Origin: Ulva prolifera
Lineage: Eukaryota > Chlorophyta > Ulvophyceae > Ulvales > Ulvaceae
Length of the DNA stretch: 64,000 nt
Reading direction: 5' to 3'
Assembly: GCA_023078555.1 (NCBI GenBank)
Contig: CM041199.1
Span: 5,771,315 to 5,835,314 of the forward strand
In this document: positions 32,731 through 46,400 of the stretch, piece after piece
Position numbering within the stretch: position 1 is the first letter of the stretch
Layout: every line of letters begins with the position of its first letter
Notes under the pieces: generated by a model
What the model was told of the DNA's origin: nothing
What the model saw: only the letters and a program-made list of their open reading frames with translations
The model's database searches: none
Position numbers and translations under genes: made by a program

Positions 32731-33397
32731 TCGGGGAGGTGCGGTGCATGAACCAGCGCGAGGCGCGCTGTAGATGGGCGTGGCAGTGCCTCTCGGCAGT
32801 GGTGTGGCACAGACATGCATGCACATAGACCGATGCCAGCGCCACCAAGCTGGTGGAGGAGACCAGCCCCAGGGGGAGGGGTAATACCCACGCTCCTGTG
32901 GCTGCTTATCCCCGGTATTGCCAAGCAGGTCGCGGTTGCCGACGCCGCTCGGTGTGCAAGCGAGTGCATGGCCGGGCCCGCTCGCGAGCTGAGCCAACTT
33001 TGCATAGCCCCTCGCGCGGCTGTGCGGCGCAGTGCAAACTACGGTGCATCTGCAACTGGGCACCTGCTGATTGGCTGGCGGGTGGCGCTGCATGGCGAGT
33101 CGGAGCCAAGCTCGGGCGACGCGGCTGAGCGACCCAACACATGTCACCTGTATGCATGTGGCCTGTGCGGGAGCTGCAGGGCGATGCGGCAGTGCACTCG
33201 GGCAGCTTGTGCCGCCCGCGGTCGCGATGGGCGACCCCTTCTGGCCGCACGGCGGTGGCGGTGTGCAGCCGCAGCGGGGAGGTGGTAGGCCTGCGCCGGC
33301 CTGCTGCGGGCAGCCTCCCGCCGGTTGCCCCGGCATGCGCAGAACACGGATCCTGTCAGCCAGTGCACAGAAGTGGCAGGTTCACAAGCCGTGCGCG

Positions 33398-33449
33398 GCT
33401 GGGGTCGCCTGTTGGGGTAGCCTGGTGGGGTAGCCTGTTGGGGTAGCCT
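33398..33449 (+). repeat. 13-bp tandem repeat, four copies
   Basis: Unit GTTGGGGTAGCCT; the first copy is degenerate. Confidence 0.85.
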
Positions 33450-34553
33450 GTTGACTGCTGAACGCGTTGCGGAGAGGGCCGAGGCGTCCATGGAGTGACC
33501 CTCACGCGGGCGCGGGCCGTTGCCTGGCAGCAGCTGGCCACAGGTGTCAACAACGCAGCAGCGCCCTGCCAACCGGCTCAGCCACGCATGCACTGCCAGC
33601 AGGGACAGAGACGTGCACAGCATCATGGACACGCCGGTGCCTGTTGAGAGATGGGCCAGCGCTGGACCGTTCCCAGCTCCTTAATCTGCTCGTGTCAGCC
33701 GCTTCGTTTTCGCTCACTGGTTGGAGTGTCATACACTGGACAGTGTGCCCTGCAACGTGAGTACTGAGTGCTGGAGGCACAGCATAATTGCAAGATCACA
33801 CGGCGTGCCTCCTTCGACTGTCAGCATGTTGCTGCGGTGAGGCACTGCACCGGATGCTGCAACAAGTTCGGAGGAGCAGGCAACACTGGCAGCCAGAGCT
33901 GGCTTCCCAGACGCTATGCTGCTGAGGTGACCGAGTGAGACTTCTCAGAAGCCATGTATCAGCTGCCGCCACTGTCAGCGGACGAGCATGAGATGTGCAC
34001 AGCGATGGGTAGGATTGAACATCGCCAACACTCGAGATCCATGGATACCTGCACAACCATTGATTGAAACGAATTGCAGTCTGTTTTAATGGATTACCAT
34101 GGAATGCCCGAAGTCATGTGTTGTGTTTTTGCTGTGCCAGACCCCTCCAAGTCAGCACAGGCAATGCTCGCCAGGAGGGTCAGACATCACTGGCAGAGAA
34201 GGAGATAGCAGCGGGCATGACAAATGCTCAACGATCAAAAGCGCCGCCGCGCCACCGCGAGCAGAACGGTGTTGAACGGCGTGGTTCATTCGCCACGCCA
34301 CGCGACGTGCACGTGGCGCTAGGTGAACACCGAAGCATGCAGCCTGACGCCCACGACAACACATCGGCAGAGAATGCGGTGGACAGACACAACCACTTTG
34401 ATTCACATTGGTGACACCGCGGCGTGGGCAGATTTTATTCGGAATATGATCGCCGAGAGTGTTAAGATATGCGGTCCACGGCACTTTCGACACCATCGGC
34501 GGGGAAGCCATGGGCTGCTGTTGCGCCTTGACAGCTAGATAGATACAGTAACA

Positions 34554-37500
34554 ATGTCTGCATTGTCTAACACGCGTGGCTACGTGTGCATTAGCGCACC
34601 TTTTGCTCGCCCGTTGCACGTCCGAGCCTTGCGCAGTCGTACCTTCTCCAATGGTCAGCGACTCGGAGGCTCGGCTTGGAGGCGCGACCACGAAACGACA
34701 AACAGCTCCCGTCGCAATGTCAGTGCTGCGTCCGAGTCTTCTTCTGGAACGGTATACTCGACGTGGGACGCGCTTCGGGACGAACTTGTTGCCGTTCTCG
34801 CTGATCTGGACGCTACCTCCACAGTGCTGCGCGTTGACTGCATAGTGAATCTCTACTCTATCCTGCTGGGCTGTGAAGGGAAACTGCTGGCCCAGGCGTG
34901 CAGCCACATCGCCAGGTGAGCACCTGGCCCGTTCCGCAGAGGCGCGCCGGGGCGAGCACGAGTGGTGTCAAGGCTTTGTCTGCAGATCGATGCCGCACGG
35001 CTGTTGACTGTATTTCATTTTGTAGGGCGCCTGTTCTAGAAGTCGTCTTGGAGGCCAGCATTCTGGGTAGCGAGAAGCAGCAGGCGGCAGCAATGGGGCT
35101 GGTGGCTATCCTCATCATGGGCATGAACGACATCAACGACTCCGTCCTCCTCTACGCCACCTACCAGGACCTGCTGGAGTACAAGCAGTGTGTCGCGCTC
35201 TCCACAAGCCTCTGTACACAGCTGCTGCAGCACGATGATGCACAGGTGTGCTCTGCCAGCAACCACCTCACCCCAGGTCAGTCGCATGGTCTGCCCGAGG
35301 ACACCTCCTCCCCCGAGTTTGTGTGGTGCCGACAGGCACGGTGTCTTGACAGCCACTGCCGGTGTGCAGTTCCGCTGGGCGGCGATGCAGTTCCTCGTCG
35401 CCACGAGCAGCTTCCCAGTCGCGCTCAGCTACGTTCGCGACAGCTCTGAGCTGCGCACCCAGCTCGCGCAGTGCGCCCTCCACCCCCTGATATTCGGCAC
35501 GGACGTGCCGCTACCGCTGTCATCACCCCCCCGCGAGCCTGGCTCGGAGCCCCCGGCGCCGCGACCCCGGCCCTTCCCAGGCGACCCCCGTACGCCCGCC
35601 GACCTCGTGCGCAGCCTCGCGCACGGCGCGTACCACGTGCTCGCACTCGTGCACGCGTTCTCGGAGAGCCGCGGCGAGGTGCAGGCGCAGGTATACACGG
35701 CGGCGGCGGCGCTGCTGCTCGAGGTGCAGGCGGCCGACACCGCGGAGCGCGCGCCGACGATGGTCAGCCTGCTGCGGCGGCCCCCACAGGCCGCCGCGAG
35801 CCTACCGCAGTCGCCGGCGACGAAGGACGCGGTGGAGACGCTGCGGCGCGCAGCGCAGATGCACACGCGCACCGTGGAGACGCTCTTCGGCACGCCGGTG
35901 CTGCTCGTGGCGCTGGAGTCGCTGGTGCAGGTGGAGGTCCACACGGACATCGACACCCCGGCGGCGATGCTCAAGCGGCGGCAGGAGGGCGCGGCGGCGG
36001 CGGAGGAGGAGGAGGCGCGGCCGCGGCGCGAGGCCGACGACAGCTCGCGCGATGGGCTGCCGCCGCTGACGGTGCGCGACAGCGCGGGCGGGCCGGCGCG
36101 CGTGGCCGACATGCCGGACGAGATCGTGCAGTGGACGATGCAGCGGCTGGAGCGTAACAGCACGCAGCTCGCGGACGGCTCCGGGACGGAGGTGCAGATG
36201 ACGCCGGCCGACCTGAAGGAGCTCAACGCGCTGATGCAGAAGTACGGCATGAACGAGGTGTCGGCAGCGCAGGAGGCGCAGCTGCCGGATGAGGCGGCGG
36301 GCGGGGGGGGCTCGTTCCGTTTCGCGTTCGGCCGCGGCAAGGGCGACACCGCAGAGGGCATCTCAAGCCGTGGCACCCTGGGGGCGGAGGGCAGCGGTGG
36401 TGGCGAGGGCGAGAAGCGGGGCCGGAAGGGTTCCGGGGCAGGGGCCTGGGGGGCGCCGCCGATGCCGGTGGCGCAGGACGCGGTGCGTGTGGCCGTGGCG
36501 CAGGGGGGCCTGGGGTCGGCGCGGGAGGGGATGCTGGCGGGCGCGGCGCCACCGCCGGCGGTGACGCTGGCGTCGGCGAGCGCGCAGAAGGCCGACATCA
36601 CGGTGTCGATGTTCCCGGGGGACTCCGGCGACATCCTGCTGTCGCACTTCTCGTTCACGATCCGCGCTGGCGCGCAGCAGGTGCGGCTCCCTGCTGTCTC
36701 AAAAACAGTGAACGCACTGCCTTGTGCCGGGGTCCAGCAGGCCTTACGCGAGCAATTGCGGACTGGCGGTTTGGTGCATCAGCGTGTCGCTGACACCAAG
36801 GCCTTGTGGCGCAAGGTGTGGCGCATGCGTGGCTGTATAGGTTCTCTGCTGTAGTGCCGCGATCCGCAGCAGCGTGTGGCGGCTCCTGACGCTGCCCCGC
36901 CGTGCAGCGGGACCTCGACCACGTGGAGATGCCGCACCCGTCGGTGGCGCGGCGGCTGGCGCACATGCGTGAGGGCCTCGACATCCTTGAGGCGGCTGCC
37001 AAGAAGGTGCCGGTGGGCGCGGTGGACGACGCGCTCGCGCGGGACCTCGGGGCCGCCTTCCGCGCCTCGTCCGCGGCGGTCCTGGGGGCGGCGTGGTCGT
37101 CGCAGCTCGCAGAGCCGCTGACGTCGGTGTCTCCGTCGCTCGCGGCCGCCGCGCACCACTACGCCATCCAGCGCATCAACCGCCGCCCGGGGGTCCGTGG
37201 CCTCCCCGACAAGGTGCGCCCCCGCGCCCCACCCCCTGCCCTCCCCTGTGGACAGTCTGCGGCATGGGAGCCCCATTGCATCTGCTCTTCACGCGGCAGT
37301 TGCAGGCTCAGAGGTGCACCAATTGAGGGCATCCGCATGCCGAGAGGCTCGTCATGCCACGATGCGATGCAATGAGACGTTGCCATGGCGGAGAGCCTGT
37401 CACGCCGTTTTACTCCTGGGGCGTTGACAATGCATGCGCCGGGAGGGAGGAGGCAGGCAGGCAGAAGGTGGGGCCGGCGTGCAGGTGCTCGACTCGTCCG

Positions 37501-40500
37501 GCATGATGGAAGATCCGCCGTGGGTCACCGGCCACGACGACGCCGCCGTCTTCGGCTCGTCCCCCCCCGGCCTGCCCGACGCCTCGCTGTCGGCCGGCGG
37601 CGCCAACGGCCTGGGCCCCGCAGGGTTCGGCCGGGCCGATGTCGACGCCGCGGACGAGGCGCTGGTGCCGCGCAGCACGAACGACGAGACGATGCGCCGC
37701 CTGGAGGAGGTGCAGACGCAGCTCGGCATGCCGCTGCTGTACACGTGCGCCACCATGACCACTACCTGCCGCTGCTGTACACGTGCGCCACCATGACCAC
37801 TACCTGCCGCTGCTGTACACGTGCGCCACCATGACCACTACCTGCCGCTGCTGTACACGTGCGCCACCATGACCACTACCTGCCGCTGCCGGCGGTGCTG
37901 CTCGGCGCGTGTGTTGCCCTGTGCCTGCCACCGCCTGCTGAGGGCGCGGGCTGCTGCGGTGCGAGTCCAGTGAGTGAGAGGCGGCAGATTGGTGGCATGT
38001 GATGGCGATGCTGTGGTGCAGGAAGTTCGAGGAGGAGGTCGACTTCCCGATGGGCATCCTGCTGCGCGCGCTGCAGCCGGCGCTGAAGCTGCCGCTGCCG
38101 CTGGCGCAGTGGCCGCTGCAGCTGCTGTACGCCGCATGCATGGTGTCCTTCCCCTCGGTGCGCGCTCGGGTGTGGTCCTCCACTGTCCCCTGCCCTGCCT
38201 GCGGGCGAGCGCTTGGGCAGCTGAATGTGCTATCAAGACACCGCGAGGCGTTTGTGTGCTGTTCGCTCAGCTCAGTTAATGAGCACCGGCAGTTCTCGTG
38301 GTGGGCTGGCATTGTTCGTCCTGCTTCGGTGTTGTATCGTGCACAGGCATGCGTCTATATGGCGAGCTTGTTGTGCGAATCAAAGGTGTGCACAGCGTGT
38401 GGGACTGTCAATCAGAGCCCGGGCCGCTGCATGGCTGGTCGCCAGACCATTCTACATGGCGCTGTGTGAGGGGATCGTGTGTCGTGTAGCCCCAGGACAG
38501 GCAGTCGGCGATGTTCGAGGCGGAGGACGAGGGCGACATAGCCATGCTGCGCCAGCTGCTGCCGTCGACGGTCGAGCACCTCGCCGAGGCGAGCGCCGGC
38601 GCGCAGGGCCCCCACGGCCTCACGCTGCGCTTCGGCCCCGGCCTGCCGCCGCCGGGCGACGTACAGTGGTTCCAGCGCGCGTACAAGCACCACCCGCGCG
38701 TCGCGGTGCTCATCTCCGCCGCGCAGGCCGCGTACAAGGCGATCGTGTGGATGTTTGAGCGCCTGGCGAACCTGCCGTGGCTCGGCGGTGACGGCGCACG
38801 GCGCGGCGAGGACGCGATCCAGCCGTTCGTTGCGCCGGTGATGCCGCAGCGAGCGGTGCAGGACGGCGCCGCGGCCCGGGGGGTCGCCGTGGTGAAGCGG
38901 CCGCGTTCGGCGTTTGAGCGCTGGACTGACCCGGAGGCGCTCGAGAAGTGGGCGCTGACCTACGTACGCCCCGTGCCCCACGCGCCCTAGTCGTGATCGT
39001 TCAGTTGTAGGCTTGATCGTTTGTTTGTATGCTTCATGGCGCTCAGCCTGACAGTGCCCTGAGCGCTCGTGGTTTGTTCTGTCTAGATTCTGCTGTGTGA
39101 GGAGCAGCAGCCGAGGGCCGCCGGCCTGTGTGCAGGACATGATGCTGTGCTGCCTGTTTTCCTTTGCGGAGAAACTCGTGAAGCAGAGCCAGGAGCTGCT
39201 GGGGGGCAAGCTGCTGGCGTTCATCCTGGCGTACCCAAACCCGCGCGCTTGGGCCAACGTCCAGCAGGGCGCCGCCGAGCGGCAGGTGTCGTACGAGCTG
39301 TTTGCTGACTACGTCGCGCAGGCCGCGTTTGCGTCGCCGCCCGTCACGCTCGCCGCCTTCACCGCCGGCGGCGCGGTCGGCCGCCGCGGCCCCATCACCG
39401 CCGCCAGCAGTGACGGCTACCTCTCCTCGCTGTGGTCGACGCAGTGGCTCGCCCGCCTCGACGCGCTGCCGGAGTTTGCGGCACGTGTGCCGCGCGGAGC
39501 CGGTGCGCCGCTCGCCGATGCCGCCGCCGGCGTGCGCGAGGACAGCGACGAGTACAGCGTGTCGGCTGCGGTGGTGCAGCCGGTGGAGGGGGCTGCAGGG
39601 GATGCCGGCAGCGCGGCGGCCCCGGTGCGCGTGGCGCAGGTGTTCACGGCGGAGGAGGAGGTGCCGCTGTCGAGCGCGTGGGGCGTGCAGGACTGCGCCG
39701 GCACGCTCGCGGCGGCGTATGGGGTGTTGGCGGTGACGCTGGAGGAGCGGCGCGCCGACGGCATGGCGGCGCTGTCGCTGTACACGGGCAGCAAGAGCGC
39801 CCTCCGACATGTGCGCGTCCTCCCCCGTCTGCTTGGAGTGGCGGCAGTGTGATCGCCTGGGTAGGCACTCCTGCTGTGCCCGTGCTGCATCCTGCTTTCA
39901 GTCGGCTAAGCCCGCGCTGTTGAAACAATGACAATCCCATGGTGTCGTGATCAGTGGCCCAAGCCCCTGGTGTCGGCTGTACTGGGAGACTGCTCCACCG
40001 TGCTGGCCGCTGTGGCTGTCACAGGTGGTGCCTGCAGATGCTGCATCATGTGCTCATGTGTCCACAAGTGCTCCGTGACCATGGCACACGGTGTGTTTCG
40101 CCGGTGTGCCGATGCATTGCGGCAGCGGCCGGGTGGGGTGCAGGCGGTGGAGGAGCTCGAGGCGGCCGCAGCGTCGGGCCTGCAGCCGCTGCGCTACGTC
40201 GGCGCGCCGCTGCCGCATTGGCACCAGCCGCTGCTGCTCATGCATGCGGTGGCGCGCTCGCAGTGGCCGCAGCCGCTGCTCGGCGAGGCGGCCGCGGCGG
40301 CGCTGATGGCGTTTGCCGGCGCGTGCGTTGAGCGCCTGCAGTCGTCACCAGCTGGGGCCTCCCGTGATGGCGGTGTGCCCCCTCTGCCTGCATGGGTAGC
40401 TGCTCCCTTTGCCCACCCTGCGCACATTATATTTGTCTCGTTCTATTTTATCCATCAGCACACATCGGCATGATTCCGCCGCACGCTGATGTAGCCACCC

Positions 40501-43428
40501 CTGTATCTGCAAAGGCCGTCAACAGCGTACAAAGAATAACCACCAAGCATACCAGGCAGTTCACCAACGCCGCATCAGCGCACAGCGATCGTCCACACTG
40601 GCATTAACACCGGCACAGCCTGCGATGAACGCGCAACAGCACGGAAGGCAACAGCGAAAGCGCGGTCGCTTTCACGCACATGGCCTTGTGTGCAGGCAGC
40701 GGCGGCTCGGTGGACGACGGCGACAGCGCCCACATCGGCAGCCTGACGCACGGCGACGCGCTCGCCTACCTCACCGTCGCCATCGACACCCTCTCCGCCC
40801 TCGCCGCCTCCTCCTCCGCGCCCGGCCCCTCCTCCGACCCCGATGCCGACCCCGACTCTGCCGCCGCCCCCGCACCCATGTCGCCGACGGCGCCGCCGCT
40901 GTCCGCCGCGGCCGACGCGCCGCCGTCGGCCCCGCAGCCCCCGCTGCAGGCGCTGCGGCGGCTGCCGTCGCTGCTGTTTGCGACGATCCAGGCGGTCGGG
41001 GGGCAGGATGTCGGGGAGGACGAGGGCTCCGGGGAGGTGCTTCCGCGGGTGTTCACGACGCCCTTCAACCGCTTCCAGCTCGTGCACTGCATCGCGACGC
41101 AGCACATGGCGGCGGACGCGAGCCACGAGCCGGAGGCGCAGGACGTGTACGCGTCGATGCGCACGAGCAACCGCTTCTCGCCGCACTACTTCACGGACTA
41201 CGTGACGGCGGCGGCGGCGACACGCGCGGCGTTGGCGGGCCTCGACGCGGCGCTGCGCAGCGGCGCAGGCGAGGGCGGCCCGGCCGAGAGCATCCGCGAC
41301 ATGCTGCGCAAGCCGCGCATGCTGGCGAAGGTGCGCGTGCAGATGGCGGAGCGGGGGGCGTGCGCGCAGCAGGCGGTGTCGCTGCTCGCGAGCGCCCTCG
41401 TCGCCGAGCCCGGCCTCGCCGCGGAGTTCCACGCCCAGGTGCGCCCGCCGACGCTGCCACGGCCACGCTGCCGGACGAGATGTTGCTGTGCATTTATACT
41501 GTGGCACATGTCTGGCATGTCCATATGGGTGGGGATACAACTACATGCCGCATGAGTCATGCGCCAGGAGGTGCATGCAGCGATGCCGGCACCTGCGCGG
41601 AAGCACCCATGGCTGAGCCATGCACGGCTCGCACTCGTTCCTGACAGGGATGCTGTTGCTGAACGAATGTTCTGGTGTCGCAAGTGCACCTGTTGGGGGA
41701 CGATGCATGCACGTGTGCGCCCTTCTCCGGAGCTGCTGCTCCATGCGGCGGCTGTGGTGACATTGTGTGGCGTTGCTGCAGAGCATTCCAGGGGCAGTCA
41801 TGCGGGTGTTCAAGTCCACCGTCGACGAGCTCACCGGCGAGGTGGCGCGCAGCGACGATGGCGACGCTGACTTCGGCGTGCTCGCGGGTCACCACCTCAA
41901 GCCTGCGCCGCCGGAGCGCGTCGCCGCGGTGTGCGTTCAGTTCTTCCTCCGCATGGCCGCCGCGCCCCCCGACCGCACCCCGCCGGACCCCGATGCGGTG
42001 GCCCGCGCCGGCGATGACGACGCGGTCGCGGCGGACGCCTCGCCAGATGCTGCCGCTGTCGGAGACAGCACGGACGGTGGCGGCGAGGGCGTTGCCGGGC
42101 AGGGGCAGCTGCTGGCGGGCGCCGCGGTCGCCGGGAAGTATGCAGCGTCGATTGCACGGCTGCCGCGGCTGATGGCGTACTGCCTCATGCTCATCACGGT
42201 GCGCCACTGACACCTCCGGCCGCTGGACGGTGCTGGGCGTCCGTGCGGTCTGCATCACTCACACATGACCGGTTGGAGACACGTGGCAGCATTGATTATG
42301 ACAGGGCGGTGGGCATGCACATGCCTGGGCGGGCAATGCATGGCGGTCGTGGCAGGATGTGTCTGTGCGTGAGAGCGGTTCATGGTGCAGGAGGGCGATG
42401 ATGCCGGGCAGAAGCTGGCGGCGGAGCTGCTGCGGGTGCTGATGGCGACGCGGCAGGCGCGGCTCGCGCTGCGCAGCGTGCGCGGCGACCAGACGCTGCT
42501 GGACTGCCTGAACGCCGCAGCGCCGCAGGTGCAGCAGAGCGCGTTCGAGGCCCTCAAGGTCCTCTACTACTCCGAAGCCGGTGCGCGCCCCTCTGATAGC
42601 TGCTTGGCGCTCTGGTGTCAGAGCCGTATCTGCCGCTGCGCTTGATGTCACAACTTGAACGGCGGACATGGCTCGTGGCGACCCTTGCCGCAGCATTTGG
42701 GTCTCGGACGAAGCTCAGCCGTGCTACCCACCTCGATGTCAGCCGGAGCGGCAGCACGTGGCTTGCGCCACATGTATCGTGGGAGCAACCGGGAGGGCCT
42801 CCTATGCGCCTCGGTGTCCGCCGATCGCCGTCCGCACAGGGTGGCACAACGGCCGCGGGGGTGCAGGCGACAAAGGATTCATGGAGGCGCAGCGGGCGAA
42901 GCGGCTCGGCGATCGCCTCGCACTCAAGTCGCACGCAGAGCGCGTGACCGAGGCGATGCGCAAGCGCGTCTACGCGTCATCCTGGCCCATCGTCAACACA
43001 ACGGCCACCCCCGCCACGTCCACCCCGAGTGACAAGGCGGACGCCGAGGTGGAGGAGGAGGTGGCTCCGGGCGGCGGCGAGGGGGAGGCGGCAGTGCCGA
43101 TCGGGCCGCCACAGGCTGCAGCGCCGCAGGTTGGGGAGCCGTCGGAGGACGGCCGCAATGAAGGCGAGATCCTTGGCGCCGTGGGGGTATCGGAGGACGG
43201 TGAGGTGAAGCTCTACATCCTCGAGACACTGCCGGAGGTCGCCCTCGAGCAGGTGTGCTCCCACCTCCTCTCGCTGCTTTGCTACGCACATGCCCTATGT
43301 CACCAGAATGTGGCCCAAAAAGCAAACGACGCTCAATTTGGGCGCACCGTGTAGCAGCTCGACAGACATGGCGGCGGTGCCTGATCAAAACACAATCTCC
43401 AGGTTTGATTTTGCTGGTGAGTTGGTTT

Positions 43429-43468
<40 letters not shown>

Positions 43469-46400
43469 GCTGTGTGTTGCTGTGTGTGTTGCTGTGTGTG
43501 TGTTGCTGTGTGTGTGTTGCTGTGTGTGTGTGTGTGTGTTGCTGTGTGTGTGTTGCTGTGTGTTGCTGTGTGTTGCTGTGTGTTGCTGTGTGTGGCTGTG
43601 TGGCTGTGTTGCTGTGCGATGTGCCCCTGAAAAATGTGCCAGCATAAAAACCTTGCGCGATTTTGCAACCAGCTTGTGTCGTCGAGGGAAAGGCAAGCCC
43701 TGGGGTTCCCTGGCAGCGGCTGTGCCTTGCAGAGTCTGGCCCACTTGAGGGACGTGCGAGTGCTAGGAGCAAGGGGGTCATCACAATGCACTTCCGTAAG
43801 GAACGTGAACATCACAATCACTCCATCGTGTACAGAAACCGTGAAGTCGCTGCTCGTGACTCGCCGCCGCCTAACGGCCAGGCAGTCCCAGACTTTTCAT
43901 GCGGGTGCAGATAGAGTGGGCGGTGCCGGCGGAGCCGCCGCATGTCCAAGCATGCATGGACGTGGCGGTGGAGTACGCGCGCGCCGAGCGTGCTCGGCAC
44001 GGCGAGGCTGCGCCCTCGAGCGAGGCCCCCGCCGACACAGCGGACATCCAGATCACACCGGAGGGCCAGCCGAACGACATGCCGTACCAGCCGCACGCGG
44101 CGGGCGACGTGCTCATCGGGCGCATCGTCCTTGACGTCCGCGACATGTCGGCCCGCTGCGTCGGCCTTGCGGCGCTGCGACCCGAGCACTGGGGCGCGAT
44201 CATGCAGCGCGTGCGCGGCTCGGCGGCCGCGTCGGCGATGGGGCTGCGTGGCGCGCGCGGGGCGGAGTGGCTGCAGGCGGTGCAGGACAGCGTGCTCACA
44301 GGCGGGGAGGGACCGGACGGCGTCGAGGGCACCGGTGCGGCCGCGGCCTTCATGTCCGCGACGGCGCCTGAGCCGGCGGCGGCGGCGGGTGGGGGGGACC
44401 GCGCGGCGGGGCAGGGTGCGGCGACGATCGCCGACCTGTGGGCGGCAGATGCGCAGCTAGACTTCACCGAGGAGGAGCGCAAGCTCGCGGACATCCTGGC
44501 CCTGCCGCATGAGGGTGACGACGTGGCTAGCAGTGGCCCTCCAACAGCAGACGCAGCCGTGGAAGATGTGGCTAGAGGGGATGAAGAGGCTGCGGAGGCA
44601 GATGAGAGTCTTGACAGCGGGCGGCGGGTGGCGGCAATGCTGGCGATGGGCATGTTCAGCGGCACCACGAGCATCCCCGTGCGCAGCATCCCGGATGTGC
44701 GCGACCCGGAGACGTTTGCCGCCGGCACAGCTGCGATGGAGGCGCTGCAGCGCATCCGCGACATCGGCAACATGACGATGGGCGAGTGCATGCATGAGCT
44801 GAGCTGGCGGACACCGACGCGGTGCACCCTGCAGGCCGCGTTTGTGCGGCACACAGATGGCAGCGGTTCGTGGGGGTCCGCAGCCGCCCAGGTGGGGCCA
44901 GCAGCGGCGGCTTTGATAGAGGCGGACGCGCAGCCGGACACAGTGCCTGTGGCAGGGGGGACGGCAGCCGCAGAGGCGGCGCCTGGTGCGCCGGTGGACA
45001 TCCCATCCGAAGAGGTCGTCGTGCAGCGGTGGCTATCCGACAAGCGGGAGGAAGCGCAGCGGCGGGAGGGCGTGGCGGCTGCTGAGGCCCAGGCGCCGGC
45101 GGACTTGCCCGAGGTGCTGCTGCAGATGCCCATCAGCCTGCCGACGGCAGAGGAGGTGTCTGAGAAGGACGGCCCGCCGCAGAACACACTCAAGACGGCG
45201 GCGGCGCGGCGCGCGCGGGAGGCCTTGCTGGCGACGCGGGGGACTGAGGAGCCGCTGTTCGTGGACCACTATGTGGCCACGGTGCGCGAGCTGCTGGGGA
45301 GCATCTTTGTGTCGTACACGCAGTTCCTGCGGGACGTGGAGGCCTCCGGGGAGGCGATGACGGAGGAGCAGCTGGAGTCGGTGCAGATGGACGCGGCAGA
45401 GGCGGTGCTGATGGTGCGCCACACCGCGACGCTCGGGCTGATGCGCGCGCAGCTGGCGCTGGACGCGCCGCGGCTTGCGGCCGCCGTGTCGACGCTACTC
45501 GATGCGGTGGTCGCGGAGGAGGGCGCGACGATTGTCGACCCGGCGGTGCAGGCGCTGCTGGCGGGGCCTCCGCGGGCCGCGGTGGCGGCGCGCGTGGTCG
45601 CTGTGCGGGGTGGTGCCGTGTCGGCGCCAGCGCTGATGCGGCTGTTTGAGGGTGCGGAGGAGGTGTCCGCTGTATTCCGGTTCAAGCTGGAGGAGGGGAT
45701 TGAGGAGTTTGTGAAGTCTGGGGAGGATGCGACGGCGTGGGAGGGCATCCGGCCGGTGCTCGGGGACGTGCAGCGCCTATTCCGGCGCGCGTTCGAAGTG
45801 GTCGTGGAGACTGAAGCGGGCGCGCTCGTGGAGGCGGACAACCCTGCCGAGGCGCTCGCAAAGGCTCTGAACGACGCGCCGCCCGCGGCCGCCAGCCCGG
45901 GCACGGGATGGGCGCCGCGGCAGCAGCGCGCGCTGGGGGCAGGCGCGGCGACGCTGCGCGGCGGCAGCCGGGGCGGGGGTCAGCTGGCGGCGGGCGGGGG
46001 CGCCGCGGCGGGCCCGCCGTGGATGCGTGGGCTCGACGACAAGCAGGTTGCGGAGTACTACCTGCGGCAGCGTCGGGAGTTTGATCAGGTGATGCAGATG
46101 CTGCAGACGCGCGTGGCGGCGCGGGAGGTGCGGCTGCGCAACGGCGAGCCCGTGCTCGAGAGCATGTCAGACGCGGACCGCGAGGTGGTGGAGGAGCAGG
46201 AGGCCGTGCTGCGGGAGATCCGGCGCAACCGCGCGCTGCTCGACCGGCAGGTGGCAGAGCGGCTCGGCGTGCCGGCGGCGGGCCTCGCGGCCGCGGCGAC
46301 CGTCGCGGACGTGCTCGGCGCTACAGATCCGGCCGAGGTTGCGGTGGGCGGCACAGACGCGGAGGAGATGGCTGCGGCGTGGGCCGCCGTCGCGGCGGTG

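Larger units (their letters stand above)
31121..34553. other. Gene-poor region with short tandem repeats
   Basis: Holds long but low-complexity open frames, such as 32134-33336 on the minus strand (Cys/Pro/Ala/His-rich, no motif), which I regard as products of GC-rich DNA. It includes two 13-bp tandem repeats, listed separately. The missing first exon of the ferredoxin-like gene and the promoter of the giant gene should lie here. Confidence 0.5.

Noticed and set aside
32134-33336. 400-codon minus-strand ORF as a gene
   Set aside because: Composition is Cys/Pro/Ala/His/Arg-rich with no motif, it includes a 13-bp tandem repeat, and long open frames are expected by chance in such GC-rich DNA.
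35429-36658. 409-codon minus-strand ORF
   Set aside because: Antisense to exon 3 of the giant gene. Ser/Ala/Arg-rich shadow of GC-rich codons.
37734-37885. The 38-bp repeats as coding repeats of the giant protein
   Set aside because: Reading on past the first donor in frame meets a stop at 37794-37796, so they belong to the intron apart from the first few bases.
43431-43616. TG tract as a CRISPR-like or regulatory array
   Set aside because: Simple microsatellite without spacers, inside a eukaryotic intron.
43871-45193. 440-codon minus-strand ORF
   Set aside because: Antisense shadow of exon 14 of the giant gene, with no domain.
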